Shown: in pieces, positions 8,403-16,947 of the stretch
Layout of the letters: each line of letters opens with the position of its first letter
Numbering within the stretch: the stretch's first letter is position 1
NCBI RefSeq assembly: GCF_018860915.1
Contig: NZ_JAHKQD010000048.1
Location: 62,001-126,000, forward strand
From: Colwellia sp. C2M11
Lineage (GTDB): Bacteria > Pseudomonadota > Gammaproteobacteria > Enterobacterales > Alteromonadaceae
Direction: 5' to 3'
DNA: 64,000 nucleotides
The notes under the pieces: model-generated
What the model was told of the DNA's origin: nothing
Database searches by the model: none
What the model saw: the letters and a program-made list of their open reading frames with translations, nothing else
Position numbers and translations under genes: made by a program

Positions 8403-9795
8403 CGTCTTTCGTTCTTATTGTTGCTGCGTTGAAATGATTTACAAAACTAGCCATTGGTATTTTGACGGTAATAAGTGTACCTTTTTTCGATGATTTTATG
8501 TCAAACTCACCTTTATGATATTGAACTCTCTCAGCTAAATTTCTTAAGCCAATGCCTTCATAGGAAGTATTATTATTTTCAATATCAAAGCCTTTACCGT
8601 CATCTTTTATTGTTAATATTAGCCAGTCATCCTGTATTGATAAACTTATAATAACACTTTTGGCCTCTGCGTGTTTTTGAATATTCGTTAAGGTTTCTTG
8701 CACCACTCTGAAAAGGGTGGTGTTGATAAAGTCAGGTAATAATTTTCTTAATGTAGGTTTGAATACTTGAATCGCTACACCAGTCCGTTTAGAAAAATCT
8801 TGCGCGATAGACTCGATGGCAACAGATAAGCCTAATTCGTCAAGTACTTGCGGGTGCATATGATGAGAAATTCTGCGTACTTCTTGAATAGCGAAAGCGA
8901 GATTTTTTTCCGCATGCGTAAGCGGCTCTGGTTTTTCTTGTTTATTTTTAAGTAGCGTCAACCGAGTTGCTTCTAAAGAATATTTTATGGAAACCAATAT
9001 TTGAATAATACCGTCGTGTAACTCTCTCGATATATGACGATTTTCTTCTTCTTGAACATCAATAACTCTTTGGCCTAATTCATTTATTTTTTCTTCAGCC
9101 CTTTTCTTATGACTAAGGTTGACCGCAATACCAAAAAGAAAAATAAAGAAGATAGAGGATAGTGCGACCACTAAAATAATTTTTTTGGTTCTGTTGATAT
9201 GTCGGCTAATTTCATTTTTAGTTTCATTGAGTTGTTTATATACGTCATCTAAATAAACGCCTGTTCCTATCATCCAATCCCAACGCTCTATCATGGTTGA
9301 ATAACCCATTTTTTCTGAAGGTTGACCTTCCGATGGTTTTGACCAGTTGTAGCGATAAAAGTCGCCACCTTTTTGCGCATTTTTTATTAATACTTGAATG
9401 ATCATTTCACCGTTGTCATCTCTTAAATCCCACCAGCTTTGACCAACTCGATTAGGCTGTTTGGGATGAACGACACTATTGCCATTGGTATCATAAATAA
9501 AGAAGTATCCATCGTCTCCGTTATAGAGCATATTTTCAACAATATCCGCCACTACGCCTTTTACTTTATCGTCATTATTTTTGTCTATAGGGTACATATG
9601 CTCTACAGAAGTAAGCGCAATAGAAGTGTAATTTTTTAGCTCTTGCTCTTTTTGTTTTATTAAAAAGATTTCAAGCTCTTTTACTGTTTTCACCGAAAGC
9701 TCTCGATACTCATTAGAAACCAAATAATAAGTAATGATTGAGGTCAAAATCACCTGAAAAATAGCAATATATAAAAGTCGTAGTGGTAGTGTCAT
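8392..9795 (-). CDS. Cache-domain sensor histidine kinase (HisKA_3 type)
   Basis: A 467-residue membrane sensor and partner of the overlapping regulator. TM1 is about residues 7-27 and TM2 about 206-227. Between them lies a single Cache (sCache_2-like) periplasmic domain with the typical GYFFIYDTNGNSVVHP and WDWMIGTGVYLDDV segments, a fold that often binds small organic acids. The cytosolic part is a HisKA_3 dimerisation domain with phosphorylated H260 in ISRELHDGIIQ and a HATPase with TLTNIQKHAEAK, DDGKGFD and GIGLRNLAERV. The neighbouring TRAP transporter makes a carboxylic acid, perhaps the transported one, the likely ligand. That is inference from context. Confidence 0.92.
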   Translation of the reverse strand: MTLPLRLLYIAIFQVILTSIITYYLVSNEYRELSVKTVKELEIFLIKQKEQELKNYTSIALTSVEHMYPIDKNNDDKVKGVVADIVENMLYNGDDGYFFIYDTNGNSVVHPKQPNRVGQSWWDLRDDNGEMIIQVLIKNAQKGGDFYRYNWSKPSEGQPSEKMGYSTMIERWDWMIGTGVYLDDVYKQLNETKNEISRHINRTKKIILVVALSSIFFIFLFGIAVNLSHKKRAEEKINELGQRVIDVQEEENRHISRELHDGIIQILVSIKYSLEATRLTLLKNKQEKPEPLTHAEKNLAFAIQEVRRISHHMHPQVLDELGLSVAIESIAQDFSKRTGVAIQVFKPTLRKLLPDFINTTLFRVVQETLTNIQKHAEAKSVIISLSIQDDWLILTIKDDGKGFDIENNNTSYEGIGLRNLAERVQYHKGEFDIKSSKKGTLITVKIPMASFVNHFNAATIRTKDDDR

Positions 9796-10076
9796 GATTT
9801 ACCTTTGTTATTTAATCAAGGAATCTTCTTGTTGATTATTATAAAAGAATGCAAATAACCATTTGTATTCGGCCGGTCAACTATCATCACAAATATTAGA
9901 AGACTTTACTATCAACTGATACTGAACACGTACTATTACCTACGTATTAATACCTAGTATAGATCGTATAACTAGGTAGGTAAGTAAGTGTTTATACGAA
10001 TAGTTAACATGCCCCATTTTTGCGAGAATATACGAACTTTAATAAGCGTATTAAACGCAAAATGGGGAAGATTACA
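9796..10076. promoter_or_regulatory. Divergent control region with a 28-bp imperfect palindrome
   Basis: This region separates the sensor kinase from the TRAP operon. At 9951-9978 TACCTAG and CTAGGTA arms flank TATA-GATCG-TATA, giving a 28-bp near-palindrome about 100 bases upstream of the binding-protein start. It is a good candidate operator for the LuxR-type regulator, but no known consensus is matched exactly. Confidence 0.45.
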
Positions 10077-11150
10077 ATGTCAAAATCAATGATTATAAAA
10101 GCGTTGTTAGTTGCATCAGTTGCATTTTCTGGACTGGTAAATGCTGCTGGCGATGAGAAAGTTAGATGGCGATTAGCTGAAACATGGGGGCCTAATTTCC
10201 CTATCTTCGGTGATGCACCAAAAAATATGGCGAAGTTAGTAAAAGAATTATCTAACGGTCGTTTCACTATTCGAATCGATTCTGCTAATAAGCATAAAGC
10301 TGCTTTTGGTATATTCGATTTTGTTAAAAATGGCCAATACCAAATGGGTCATTCAGCATCATATTATTGGAAAGGTAAAGACTTTAACACTATGTTTTTT
10401 ACCACGGTTCCTTTTGGTATGACAACGGCTGAACAATACGCCTGGTTCTACCATGGTGGCGGTATGGAGCTAATGAAGTCGGTTTACGACAAATACGGCA
10501 TTATGTCGTTCCCTGGTGGTAACACAGGTAACCAAATGGGTGGTTGGTTCCGCAAAGAAATCAACACTGTTGAAGATCTTCAAGGTTTGAAAATGCGTAT
10601 TCCAGGTTTTGCTGGTGAAGTATTAGCTAAGTTAGGTGCTAAACCTACTAATATTCCATCAGGTGAGCTATACACAGCGTTAGAACGTAATACCATTGAC
10701 GCGTTAGAATGGGTTGGACCTTCATTAGATTTACGTATGGGCTTCCATAAAATAGCACCATACTATTACACTGGCTGGCATGAGCCTGCAACTGAACTTC
10801 AGTTTATGGTAAACCAAAAAGCTTATGATAAATTACCTGAAGATTTACAAAAAATATTAGTTGCAGCAATGAAGTTAGCGGCATACGACATGTATACCCA
10901 ATCAACGCATGAAAGTGGTAAAAACTTAGCAACAATCCAAAAAGATTTCCCTAATGTGAAAATGCGTACATTCCCTAAACCAGTAATGGATGCAATCCAA
11001 GTTGCTAACAGTGAATTACTTGCTGAATTTGCAAGTAAAGATCCAAAAACTCAAGAAATTTTAGACTCAATCAAAAGCTACCAAGAACAAGTACGTGCTT
11101 GGACAAACTTCTCTGACCGTGCCTACTTAGACAGCTTTAGCGCTAAGTAG
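10077..11150 (+). CDS. dctP: TRAP transporter substrate-binding protein (TakP/FcbT1-like)
   Basis: The periplasmic receptor of a tripartite ATP-independent (sodium-driven) transporter. I start it at the ATG at 10077, which has GGGGAAG six bases upstream, rather than at an earlier TTG or ATG in frame. That gives 357 residues with a signal peptide ending at about VNA-AGDEK. The family motif TGNQMGGWFRKEI and the LQGLKMRIPGFAGEVLAKLGA segment, with its conserved arginine that salt-bridges the ligand carboxylate, place it near the TakP/COG4663 group, whose studied members bind 2-oxo acids. Exact ligand unknown. The operon continues with dctQ, dctM and a porin. Confidence 0.9.
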   Translation: MSKSMIIKALLVASVAFSGLVNAAGDEKVRWRLAETWGPNFPIFGDAPKNMAKLVKELSNGRFTIRIDSANKHKAAFGIFDFVKNGQYQMGHSASYYWKGKDFNTMFFTTVPFGMTTAEQYAWFYHGGGMELMKSVYDKYGIMSFPGGNTGNQMGGWFRKEINTVEDLQGLKMRIPGFAGEVLAKLGAKPTNIPSGELYTALERNTIDALEWVGPSLDLRMGFHKIAPYYYTGWHEPATELQFMVNQKAYDKLPEDLQKILVAAMKLAAYDMYTQSTHESGKNLATIQKDFPNVKMRTFPKPVMDAIQVANSELLAEFASKDPKTQEILDSIKSYQEQVRAWTNFSDRAYLDSFSAK

Positions 11151-11166
11151 AACGTCCCTCTAATCT

Positions 11167-11199
11167 ATAGTTACTTACTTTGCTTAAGTAAGTAACTAT
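11167..11199 (+). promoter_or_regulatory. Intercistronic hairpin between dctP and dctQ
   Basis: A perfect 14-bp stem (arms 11167-11180 and 11186-11199, core AGTTACTTACTT / AAGTAAGTAACT) closes a five-base TGCTT loop and ends one base before the dctQ Shine-Dalgarno GGAGG. No T-tract follows. Such hairpins commonly stabilise the upstream message or damp translation of the permease, giving more binding protein than membrane subunits. Confidence 0.8.
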
Positions 11200-11212
11200 G
11201 GAGGTTATTATT

Positions 11213-11731
11213 ATGAAAACCTTATTAAATATCCTTGAAAAATTTATCAACGCTGTTGGCTCGCTCTGCAGTGTATTAATGATCTTGATGATTCTGAACG
11301 TCTTTTACGATGTGGTAATGCGTTACTTCTTTAATGATGTCAGTATTGCAATGCAAGAGCTTGAATGGCACCTTTATGCGGCTATGTTTATGTTCGGTAT
11401 TGGCTATACATTGAAAGAAGATGGCCATGTCAGAGTTGATGTTATTTACGATCAACTGTCTAAAAAATCACAAGCTATCATTAATATCGCCGGCTCTTTA
11501 TTATTTGCCTTACCATTTACATTATTAATTTTACATTTCAGCTGGGACTATGCACTAGAAGCCTACACTATGGCTGAAGGCAGTGCAGATCCGGGTGGAT
11601 TACCTCATCGCTGGATTATCCGTAGTGTTATTCCTGTTTCATCTATTTATTTACTCGTTTGTCTTTTATATGTAGTGCTCACTCAAATTAAAAGCCTTTC
11701 AACTCTTGTTCCAGAAAAAGGAGAGAAATAA
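11213..11731 (+). CDS. dctQ: TRAP transporter small permease (DctQ)
   Basis: The four-helix small membrane subunit of the TRAP transporter, which holds the large permease and helps receive the binding protein. I choose the ATG at 11213, because GGAGG lies eight bases upstream, over an in-frame ATG five codons earlier. The 172-residue product has four hydrophobic segments (starting LCSVLMILMILNVF, AAMFMFGIGYTL, ALPFTLLILHF and SSIYLLVCLLYVV) and the family signature FNDVSIAMQELEWHLYAAMFM plus HVRVDVIYDQLS. Its stop overlaps the dctM start by one base, which points to translational coupling. Confidence 0.92.
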   Translation: MKTLLNILEKFINAVGSLCSVLMILMILNVFYDVVMRYFFNDVSIAMQELEWHLYAAMFMFGIGYTLKEDGHVRVDVIYDQLSKKSQAIINIAGSLLFALPFTLLILHFSWDYALEAYTMAEGSADPGGLPHRWIIRSVIPVSSIYLLVCLLYVVLTQIKSLSTLVPEKGEK

Positions 11732-13011
11732 TGACGGGTTTAATTTTATTTGTCGTCGCTTTACTATTTTTATTCTTTGGCTATTCAGTTGCTTTTACAT
11801 TTGCTGGCGTATCAGTATTGGTGGGTGTACTTGCCTTAGGCTTAGATCTTTTTTCATTTATGCCATACCGCATTATGAGTGTAATGGAGAATACCACCTT
11901 AATGGCAATTCCTATGTTCGTTTTCATGGGGATCGTTTTGCAAAAAACGGGCTTAGCTGAACGTTTACTAGAATCTTCAGCGAAGCTGTTTGGTAGTATT
12001 GCTGGTGGTGTTGCTATTTCAACTATTATTGTTGGTGCTTTATTAGCGGCTTCTACCGGTGTTGTTGGCGCGAGTGTTGTGGCAATGGGGGTTATATCTT
12101 TACCAGTAATGCTTAAGAATAAATATCATGAACCTACTGCGGCTGGTGTTATTTGCGCCTCAGGTACTTTGGGTCAAATTATTCCACCTTCAATTATTTT
12201 AATTATTCTTGGCGATGTGATGGGTGTTCCTGTTGGCGACTTATTTAAAGCTGCTGTACTTCCAGGTATGTTACTCATTGTTGTTTACACCATTTATATT
12301 TTAGTTTTAGGTAAAGTTAAACCTGAATATTGTCCTCCTATGGAGATCACTGAAAGTAAAGCTGAACTTTTAGTGCAAGCGACAAAAGATATTATTCCAC
12401 CATTATTACTTATCGTAACGGTTTTAGGATCTATTTTTTCAGGTATTGCAACGCCAACAGAGTCTTCTGCTATTGGTGCTTTAGGCGCAGTTGTTTTGGC
12501 TGTTTTCTATCGTAGTTTTTCTTTCAAGAAATTAAACGATGTATCTAAAGAAACAGTAAAAGTAACATCGATGATCTTCGCTGTACTAATTGGTGCAACT
12601 GCATTTTCTATGGTATTTAGCTACTCGGGTAGTGAATATATTGTTGAAGAGTTCTTCTTAGACTTACCTGGCGATAAGTGGACATTTTTATTGATGTCTA
12701 TGTTAGCGATATTAATTTTAGGTTTCTTTATCGATTTTATTGAAATAGCGTTTTTAGTTGTACCTATTTTGGTACCTGTCGCTATGGTGTTAGAAATAGA
12801 TTTGGTGTGGTTTGCCATTTTAATTTCAATGAATTTACAGACATCCTTTTTAACACCACCATTTGGCTTTAGCCTTTTCTATCTAAAAGGTGTAGCGCCG
12901 CCCTCACTTAAAACAACAACAATATATAAAGGTGTAATTCCTTTTATCCTAATGCAGATAATGGTTCTAGCACTGGTCTTATTTTTGCCTGAATACTTTA
13001 TCTTCACATAA
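11731..13011 (+). CDS. dctM: TRAP transporter large permease (DctM)
   Basis: The large, about 12-helix membrane subunit that carries out sodium-coupled transport of the substrate handed over by the binding protein. At 426 residues it is full length. Family marks include GLDLFSFMPYRIM, TTLMAIPMFVFMGIVLQKTGLAERLL, the glycine-rich TGVVGASVVAMGVISLPVMLK region, CASGTLGQIIPPSI (first sodium/substrate hairpin) and IATPTESSAIGALGA, with the matching second hairpin NLQTSFLTPPFG. It starts on the last base of dctQ. A porin gene follows 43 bases after the stop, so the outer-membrane step probably belongs to the same operon. Confidence 0.95.
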   Translation: MTGLILFVVALLFLFFGYSVAFTFAGVSVLVGVLALGLDLFSFMPYRIMSVMENTTLMAIPMFVFMGIVLQKTGLAERLLESSAKLFGSIAGGVAISTIIVGALLAASTGVVGASVVAMGVISLPVMLKNKYHEPTAAGVICASGTLGQIIPPSIILIILGDVMGVPVGDLFKAAVLPGMLLIVVYTIYILVLGKVKPEYCPPMEITESKAELLVQATKDIIPPLLLIVTVLGSIFSGIATPTESSAIGALGAVVLAVFYRSFSFKKLNDVSKETVKVTSMIFAVLIGATAFSMVFSYSGSEYIVEEFFLDLPGDKWTFLLMSMLAILILGFFIDFIEIAFLVVPILVPVAMVLEIDLVWFAILISMNLQTSFLTPPFGFSLFYLKGVAPPSLKTTTIYKGVIPFILMQIMVLALVLFLPEYFIFT

Positions 13012-13054
13012 GAAAAACATAATAAAAAACATAAAAAAAATTGGGGATATGATA

Positions 13055-14086
13055 ATGAAAAAAACAGCACTCTTTTTAGCAATTGGCAGTTCTTTATTGG
13101 TGACAAATTCAGCTATAGCTGATGTATCAGTTTACGGACGAATTACTTACAATATGCTAAAAGATGATACCTCGAAGGATGTATATTTTGGTCGTCATGA
13201 ATTTGCAGAATCAAATTTTGGCCTTAAAGGCACATTTGATTACGGTAATGTAAAGTTTGGTGCTCAGTTAGAGGTTGGTTTAGATGAAGGCGTTTCTAAT
13301 GTCCTTCACACTGAGGGAAATTCACGTACACGTATCCAAGAACTATCTATAGCCGGTGATTTTGGTAAAGTAAAATTAGGTACAGGTGCGGGGATTACTT
13401 GGATTATTTCTGATGTTGATCAATCAGGTACTTGGTGGTCAGATCCATTAGGGATGAGTCAGCGTTTTGGTGCAAGTCGTCGCGGTCCAGCGGCTGAGAG
13501 TCAAACACCACTTGTACAAGCTCAGTCTATTTTTAATGAGCGTATTATTTATGAATCACCAACCTTTTTAGACGGTGCTAAATTCTACGCCCAAATGAGT
13601 GAAGCGAGCGGCTACGAGGTGGCAATTAAATATGTCGCTAATGGCTGGCGAGTAAATATTTGGAATGTGGATTACGGTGATGTTGATCGTGATGATGACC
13701 CACAAGCAAATATAGATGAAAATGCTACAGCAGGCTTCTTAGGCGCAACAGAAGGCCGAGGTATACTTGCTGGTTATAAACATTCATCTGGTGTTAACTT
13801 TACTGCTACTTATGGCACAGCGGATCAGGTTGATGACAGTACAAGAGAGTATCTCAACTGGAAATTAGGCTACACCAAAGATAAACATGCCGTCAGTATT
13901 AGTATGGGTAATTACAGCTCTGAAGATGCTGCAGGCGTATCTGGTGCTGACCATACTCGTACAACATTAGCGTATAACTTTAAACCCTTAGCTGGTGTAC
14001 AATTATGGGCACAAGCAACAAAAGGCGATACTGATGATCAAGAATCTTTTAACGCTTTAGTTTTAGGTGGTTTAGTTAAGTTTTAA
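13055..14086 (+). CDS. Gram-negative trimeric-type porin
   Basis: An outer-membrane beta-barrel of 343 residues from the ATG at 13055, preceded by GGGG eight bases upstream; another ATG two codons earlier is less well placed. The signal peptide KKTALFLAIGSSLLVTNSAIA-DVSVYGRI leads into the first strand, and the C-terminus LNALVLGGLVKF ends on the aromatic residue recognised by the BAM complex. Alternating strands such as GNVKFGAQLEVGLDEG, GDFGKVKLGTGAG and ISISMGNYSSEDA are typical of general bacterial porins. Its place right after dctM suggests that it passes the TRAP substrate across the outer membrane, which is inference. Confidence 0.88.
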   Translation: MKKTALFLAIGSSLLVTNSAIADVSVYGRITYNMLKDDTSKDVYFGRHEFAESNFGLKGTFDYGNVKFGAQLEVGLDEGVSNVLHTEGNSRTRIQELSIAGDFGKVKLGTGAGITWIISDVDQSGTWWSDPLGMSQRFGASRRGPAAESQTPLVQAQSIFNERIIYESPTFLDGAKFYAQMSEASGYEVAIKYVANGWRVNIWNVDYGDVDRDDDPQANIDENATAGFLGATEGRGILAGYKHSSGVNFTATYGTADQVDDSTREYLNWKLGYTKDKHAVSISMGNYSSEDAAGVSGADHTRTTLAYNFKPLAGVQLWAQATKGDTDDQESFNALVLGGLVKF

Positions 14087-14098
14087 TCATTATTAATT

Positions 14099-14132
14099 AA
14101 AGGGTAGCATGGTATTTTACCTGCTATCCTTT
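14099..14132 (+). terminator. Hairpin after the porin gene
   Basis: AAAGGGTAGCA (14099-14109) pairs with TGCTATCCTTT (14122-14132), with an inner GGTA-TTT-TACC stem. The tail is short in T, so it may attenuate rather than fully stop transcription into the small gene at 14155. Confidence 0.6.
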
Positions 14133-14154
14133 ACTCGTTATTTGGAGAAAAACG

Positions 14155-14490
14155 ATGAAACATACGCTAGGTATCGCTATTACATTATTAACTATAAGTT
14201 CTGCTACATTAGCTGATAATGAAATGGAAAAAGAGCCAGGACTATTTACCGGTAAAAAAGGAGCATTTACCATACTAAAAACTGATAACCTTACCGCTGA
14301 AGCACAGCCTCAAAAGCACGCTGAACAACAAGGCAACACTTCTGTAGAAGATATCATCCCTACTGCACCGGCATTATCAAAGAAAGCTGAGTTCGCTTTA
14401 TTCAAAAAATGGAAAGAACATAAAGAAAATAATACTGCACAATACCAAGAATTTTTATTGTGGTTAGAATATAAAGAAATTAGCCACTAA
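14155..14490 (+). CDS. Small secreted hypothetical protein
   Basis: A 111-residue protein that I do not recognise. A clear signal peptide (MKHTLGIAITLLTISSATLA-DNEM) with GGAG seven bases before the ATG supports both the gene and its start. The mature part is charged, with a lysine/glutamate-rich C-terminal helix (KKAEFALFKKWKEHKENNTAQYQEFLLWLEYKEI) that looks amphipathic. It follows the porin and TRAP genes after a weak hairpin and could be a periplasmic accessory of that uptake system. Nothing in the sequence fixes its role. Confidence 0.7.
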   Translation: MKHTLGIAITLLTISSATLADNEMEKEPGLFTGKKGAFTILKTDNLTAEAQPQKHAEQQGNTSVEDIIPTAPALSKKAEFALFKKWKEHKENNTAQYQEFLLWLEYKEISH

Positions 14491-14540
14491 TTATTATAGT
14501 GGCTACTCTTCATATAACTCATAGTAACGAGGTTTAGCGC

Positions 14541-16634
14541 TTAAAATGGGCCAGTAGTTAATTCCGGCGTTTGCCAAAAACTTTTCCAAATATTATTACC
14601 ATGCAAATAATAAATATCATCACCATGGAATATTGCTCGGTCATCCCAACCAGAAATATATGTTGGCTCTAATGCCATAAGAGCATTCACACTGCCCTTA
14701 TCAACTAATAAGGCATCGGTATCATCACCTGTAACCTCAATAAGTTGTAACGCATTATCTCTAGTCCAAATATCTATCTCATTACCTGTTTCAAGATTCA
14801 CTACCGTTTCTGTCAACCATTTTTCAACGGGTAAACCAAAACGATGTGTGCCATTTGGCATTTTTAAGTAAGTCAGTGCATGATAATTATATTCAACAGG
14901 CGTATAACCATCCTTATAAACAATCGAATTAATCTCAAGAGGATTATTCATATTACTAACATCGAATAAACTAATTTTAGCTCCTTCAATAATAGGGATA
15001 CTTTCTGCACTATCAATCGCGATAGCATCAATGAACACCATTCTATTAGGATCAACATTCTGCCCGATACCCACTAACAAGTTATCAGAGATCGGATGTA
15101 AATAAGAAGAGTAACCTGGAATTTCGAGCGCACCTGCTATCTTTAATTGTTCTGTGTCACTAAGATCAAGTACATATAGTGGATCAGTATCTAAAAAGGT
15201 AACAACAAAGGCTTTGTTTTCAAAAAAACGAACAGCTTTGATATCTTCTTGTACGATACCCTCATTATTTACTTTACCTATCTTATTTGGGTAGGTGTCA
15301 TTCGGAAGTTGCGCAACAAGCTTTAACTGGTTGCCTGATGGACTAAGAATATTTAGGCGATGCTCATAACCAACACTTTGATTACCTTTAGTGGTAACAA
15401 CCCTTAAATTATTGTCTTTTTCACTAAACCTAAGGTTTGATAACCCCCAATTAAAACGACCATCTAATGTACCAGAGGCAACATAATCAATATCCTGTTT
15501 CGCAATTGAAAATTTATGAATAATAGATGTTTCTGTCGTTTGGTTATTTTCATATTGATAATCCGTGCCATATAAATAGACAGACGTAGGCGTAGCATAA
15601 AGCCCTGATACTTGCGTGTTGATGCAAACTGAAGAGATGCTATCAGGTTGAGTTAAATCAACGGTTGTTAAGGTTACAATACCATTAAAACCGTCTTTAT
15701 CGGTTGAGTTTGCTGGTAAATAACAATTTTCTGGTTCAACTAAGTTACTGGTATTACCTTCTGAATCTGTTAACTGTGGGAGAAAATCACTAATATTAGA
15801 CGCAAATACATGTTGATAATTTTCCAGTTTTTCAGCGTCAGTTGTTGCATAAGGAAGTCCTGAAACATAAGGTGAGAAACTACTCACAATATACAACACA
15901 TTATCGACACGTCGACTATCAATGATAGAACCATCCATAGTATAAGAAGTTGTTATATTAGGTGCTGCTTGATTGCTAACATCTAATAACGACAAATTGA
16001 AATTTTGTTCTGTAGGAAAGAACATATCAATAGCAATAGTTGAAGTTAGCATGCTATTAGCAATAGAGTAATCATAAATATTCGACAATACAGCCAGTGT
16101 ATTTTCTCTCAAATATAAGCTATTAATCGATGAAGCGGCTTTGCTTACCACAGTGTTGGACATTTCCCTAAGGCCACCTTCTTCATTGCGTTGCACAATG
16201 CGTATTGATGTTTTTGATGTCTCTTGAGTCGCTCCTTGCTGTTGATAAGAGTCATCATTGGCAATATACATATATTCGCCGTCATATTTTAAGCGGTCAC
16301 CTTCAGCTACCCCAGCTTCTTGGTTGATCGTCAATGAATAATTACTTTGTTGACCGCCTTCATTACTTATCGATTCAGTAGCGTTGGCAGTATCAGCATT
16401 AATGGGCTCTAAAAAACCAGTTTTTTGAGTACTATTAAGATAAACCCCATTTTTTAAATGGTGCTCAAAATCTGTTGGATTTGCAGCTTTCAAAGGAGTT
16501 AACGCTATAGACATATCATTAAGCGAAGGAACTACTTGAATATTTTCTTCAACAGGTGCTTCTGTTTTTTCATCGCTACCACAACCGACTAACAGAAAAA
16601 AATAACCGAGAAGTATTAGCTTTTTATCCAACAT
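14541..16634 (-). CDS. Beta-propeller domain lipoprotein (Beta_propel/PF09826-like)
   Basis: A large predicted lipoprotein. I start it at the ATG at 16634 (697 residues), because GGAG sits six bases upstream; two in-frame ATGs lie a few codons earlier. The signal peptide ends in the lipobox LLVGC, so the cysteine is lipidated. The body resembles the secreted C-terminal beta-propeller-domain family: NQEAGVAEGDRLKYDGEYMYIAND near the start, then repeated blade-like segments (DSRRVDNVLYIVSSFSPYV, AVRFFENKAFVVTFLDTDPLYVLDL) and a C-terminal AIFHGDDIYYLHGNNIW. Function unknown in the family. It is divergent from the MipA operon and may share its control region. Confidence 0.75.
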   Translation of the reverse strand: MLDKKLILLGYFFLLVGCGSDEKTEAPVEENIQVVPSLNDMSIALTPLKAANPTDFEHHLKNGVYLNSTQKTGFLEPINADTANATESISNEGGQQSNYSLTINQEAGVAEGDRLKYDGEYMYIANDDSYQQQGATQETSKTSIRIVQRNEEGGLREMSNTVVSKAASSINSLYLRENTLAVLSNIYDYSIANSMLTSTIAIDMFFPTEQNFNLSLLDVSNQAAPNITTSYTMDGSIIDSRRVDNVLYIVSSFSPYVSGLPYATTDAEKLENYQHVFASNISDFLPQLTDSEGNTSNLVEPENCYLPANSTDKDGFNGIVTLTTVDLTQPDSISSVCINTQVSGLYATPTSVYLYGTDYQYENNQTTETSIIHKFSIAKQDIDYVASGTLDGRFNWGLSNLRFSEKDNNLRVVTTKGNQSVGYEHRLNILSPSGNQLKLVAQLPNDTYPNKIGKVNNEGIVQEDIKAVRFFENKAFVVTFLDTDPLYVLDLSDTEQLKIAGALEIPGYSSYLHPISDNLLVGIGQNVDPNRMVFIDAIAIDSAESIPIIEGAKISLFDVSNMNNPLEINSIVYKDGYTPVEYNYHALTYLKMPNGTHRFGLPVEKWLTETVVNLETGNEIDIWTRDNALQLIEVTGDDTDALLVDKGSVNALMALEPTYISGWDDRAIFHGDDIYYLHGNNIWKSFWQTPELTTGPF

Positions 16635-16947
16635 TTTGTTCTCCATGTAATTCATATATAATTTATACTAATGAACATTATATAACGTAATTAATACTTA
16701 CTGGATTTTTTATATTGTTATTAAATGCAACCAAATGTAATTGGATGTAATTGAAGCTAGCAATAGTGTCAAACCGTGGTAAATTATACAGTAATGTCGC
16801 TCAAGATACCTCTTTCATAAATCATGAATAAAAACGTATCTTTTATTACTGGTTATACCCCTTAAACTTATATTTGGATCGATTTATTCAAATGTTTACC
16901 AGGGCTAGCTTGAGTGGATATACTCTAAACCAAAGGTAGCTTATTAC
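16635..16947. promoter_or_regulatory. Divergent region with three 10-bp direct repeats
   Basis: Three head-to-tail half-sites with a 10-base period occur at 16725 (ATGCAACCA), 16735 (ATGTAATTG) and 16745 (ATGTAATTG). Tandem sites with a period of one helical turn are typical of OmpR-family regulators, and such a regulator is encoded in the operon downstream. The repeats could serve both the MipA operon and the divergent beta-propeller gene. Confidence 0.55.

Noticed and set aside
11706-11960. 84-codon plus-strand ORF with cysteine-rich translation across the dctQ-dctM junction
   Set aside because: It is a shadow frame of dctM; the hydrophobic, cysteine- and phenylalanine-rich product is what a frame-shifted membrane protein gives.
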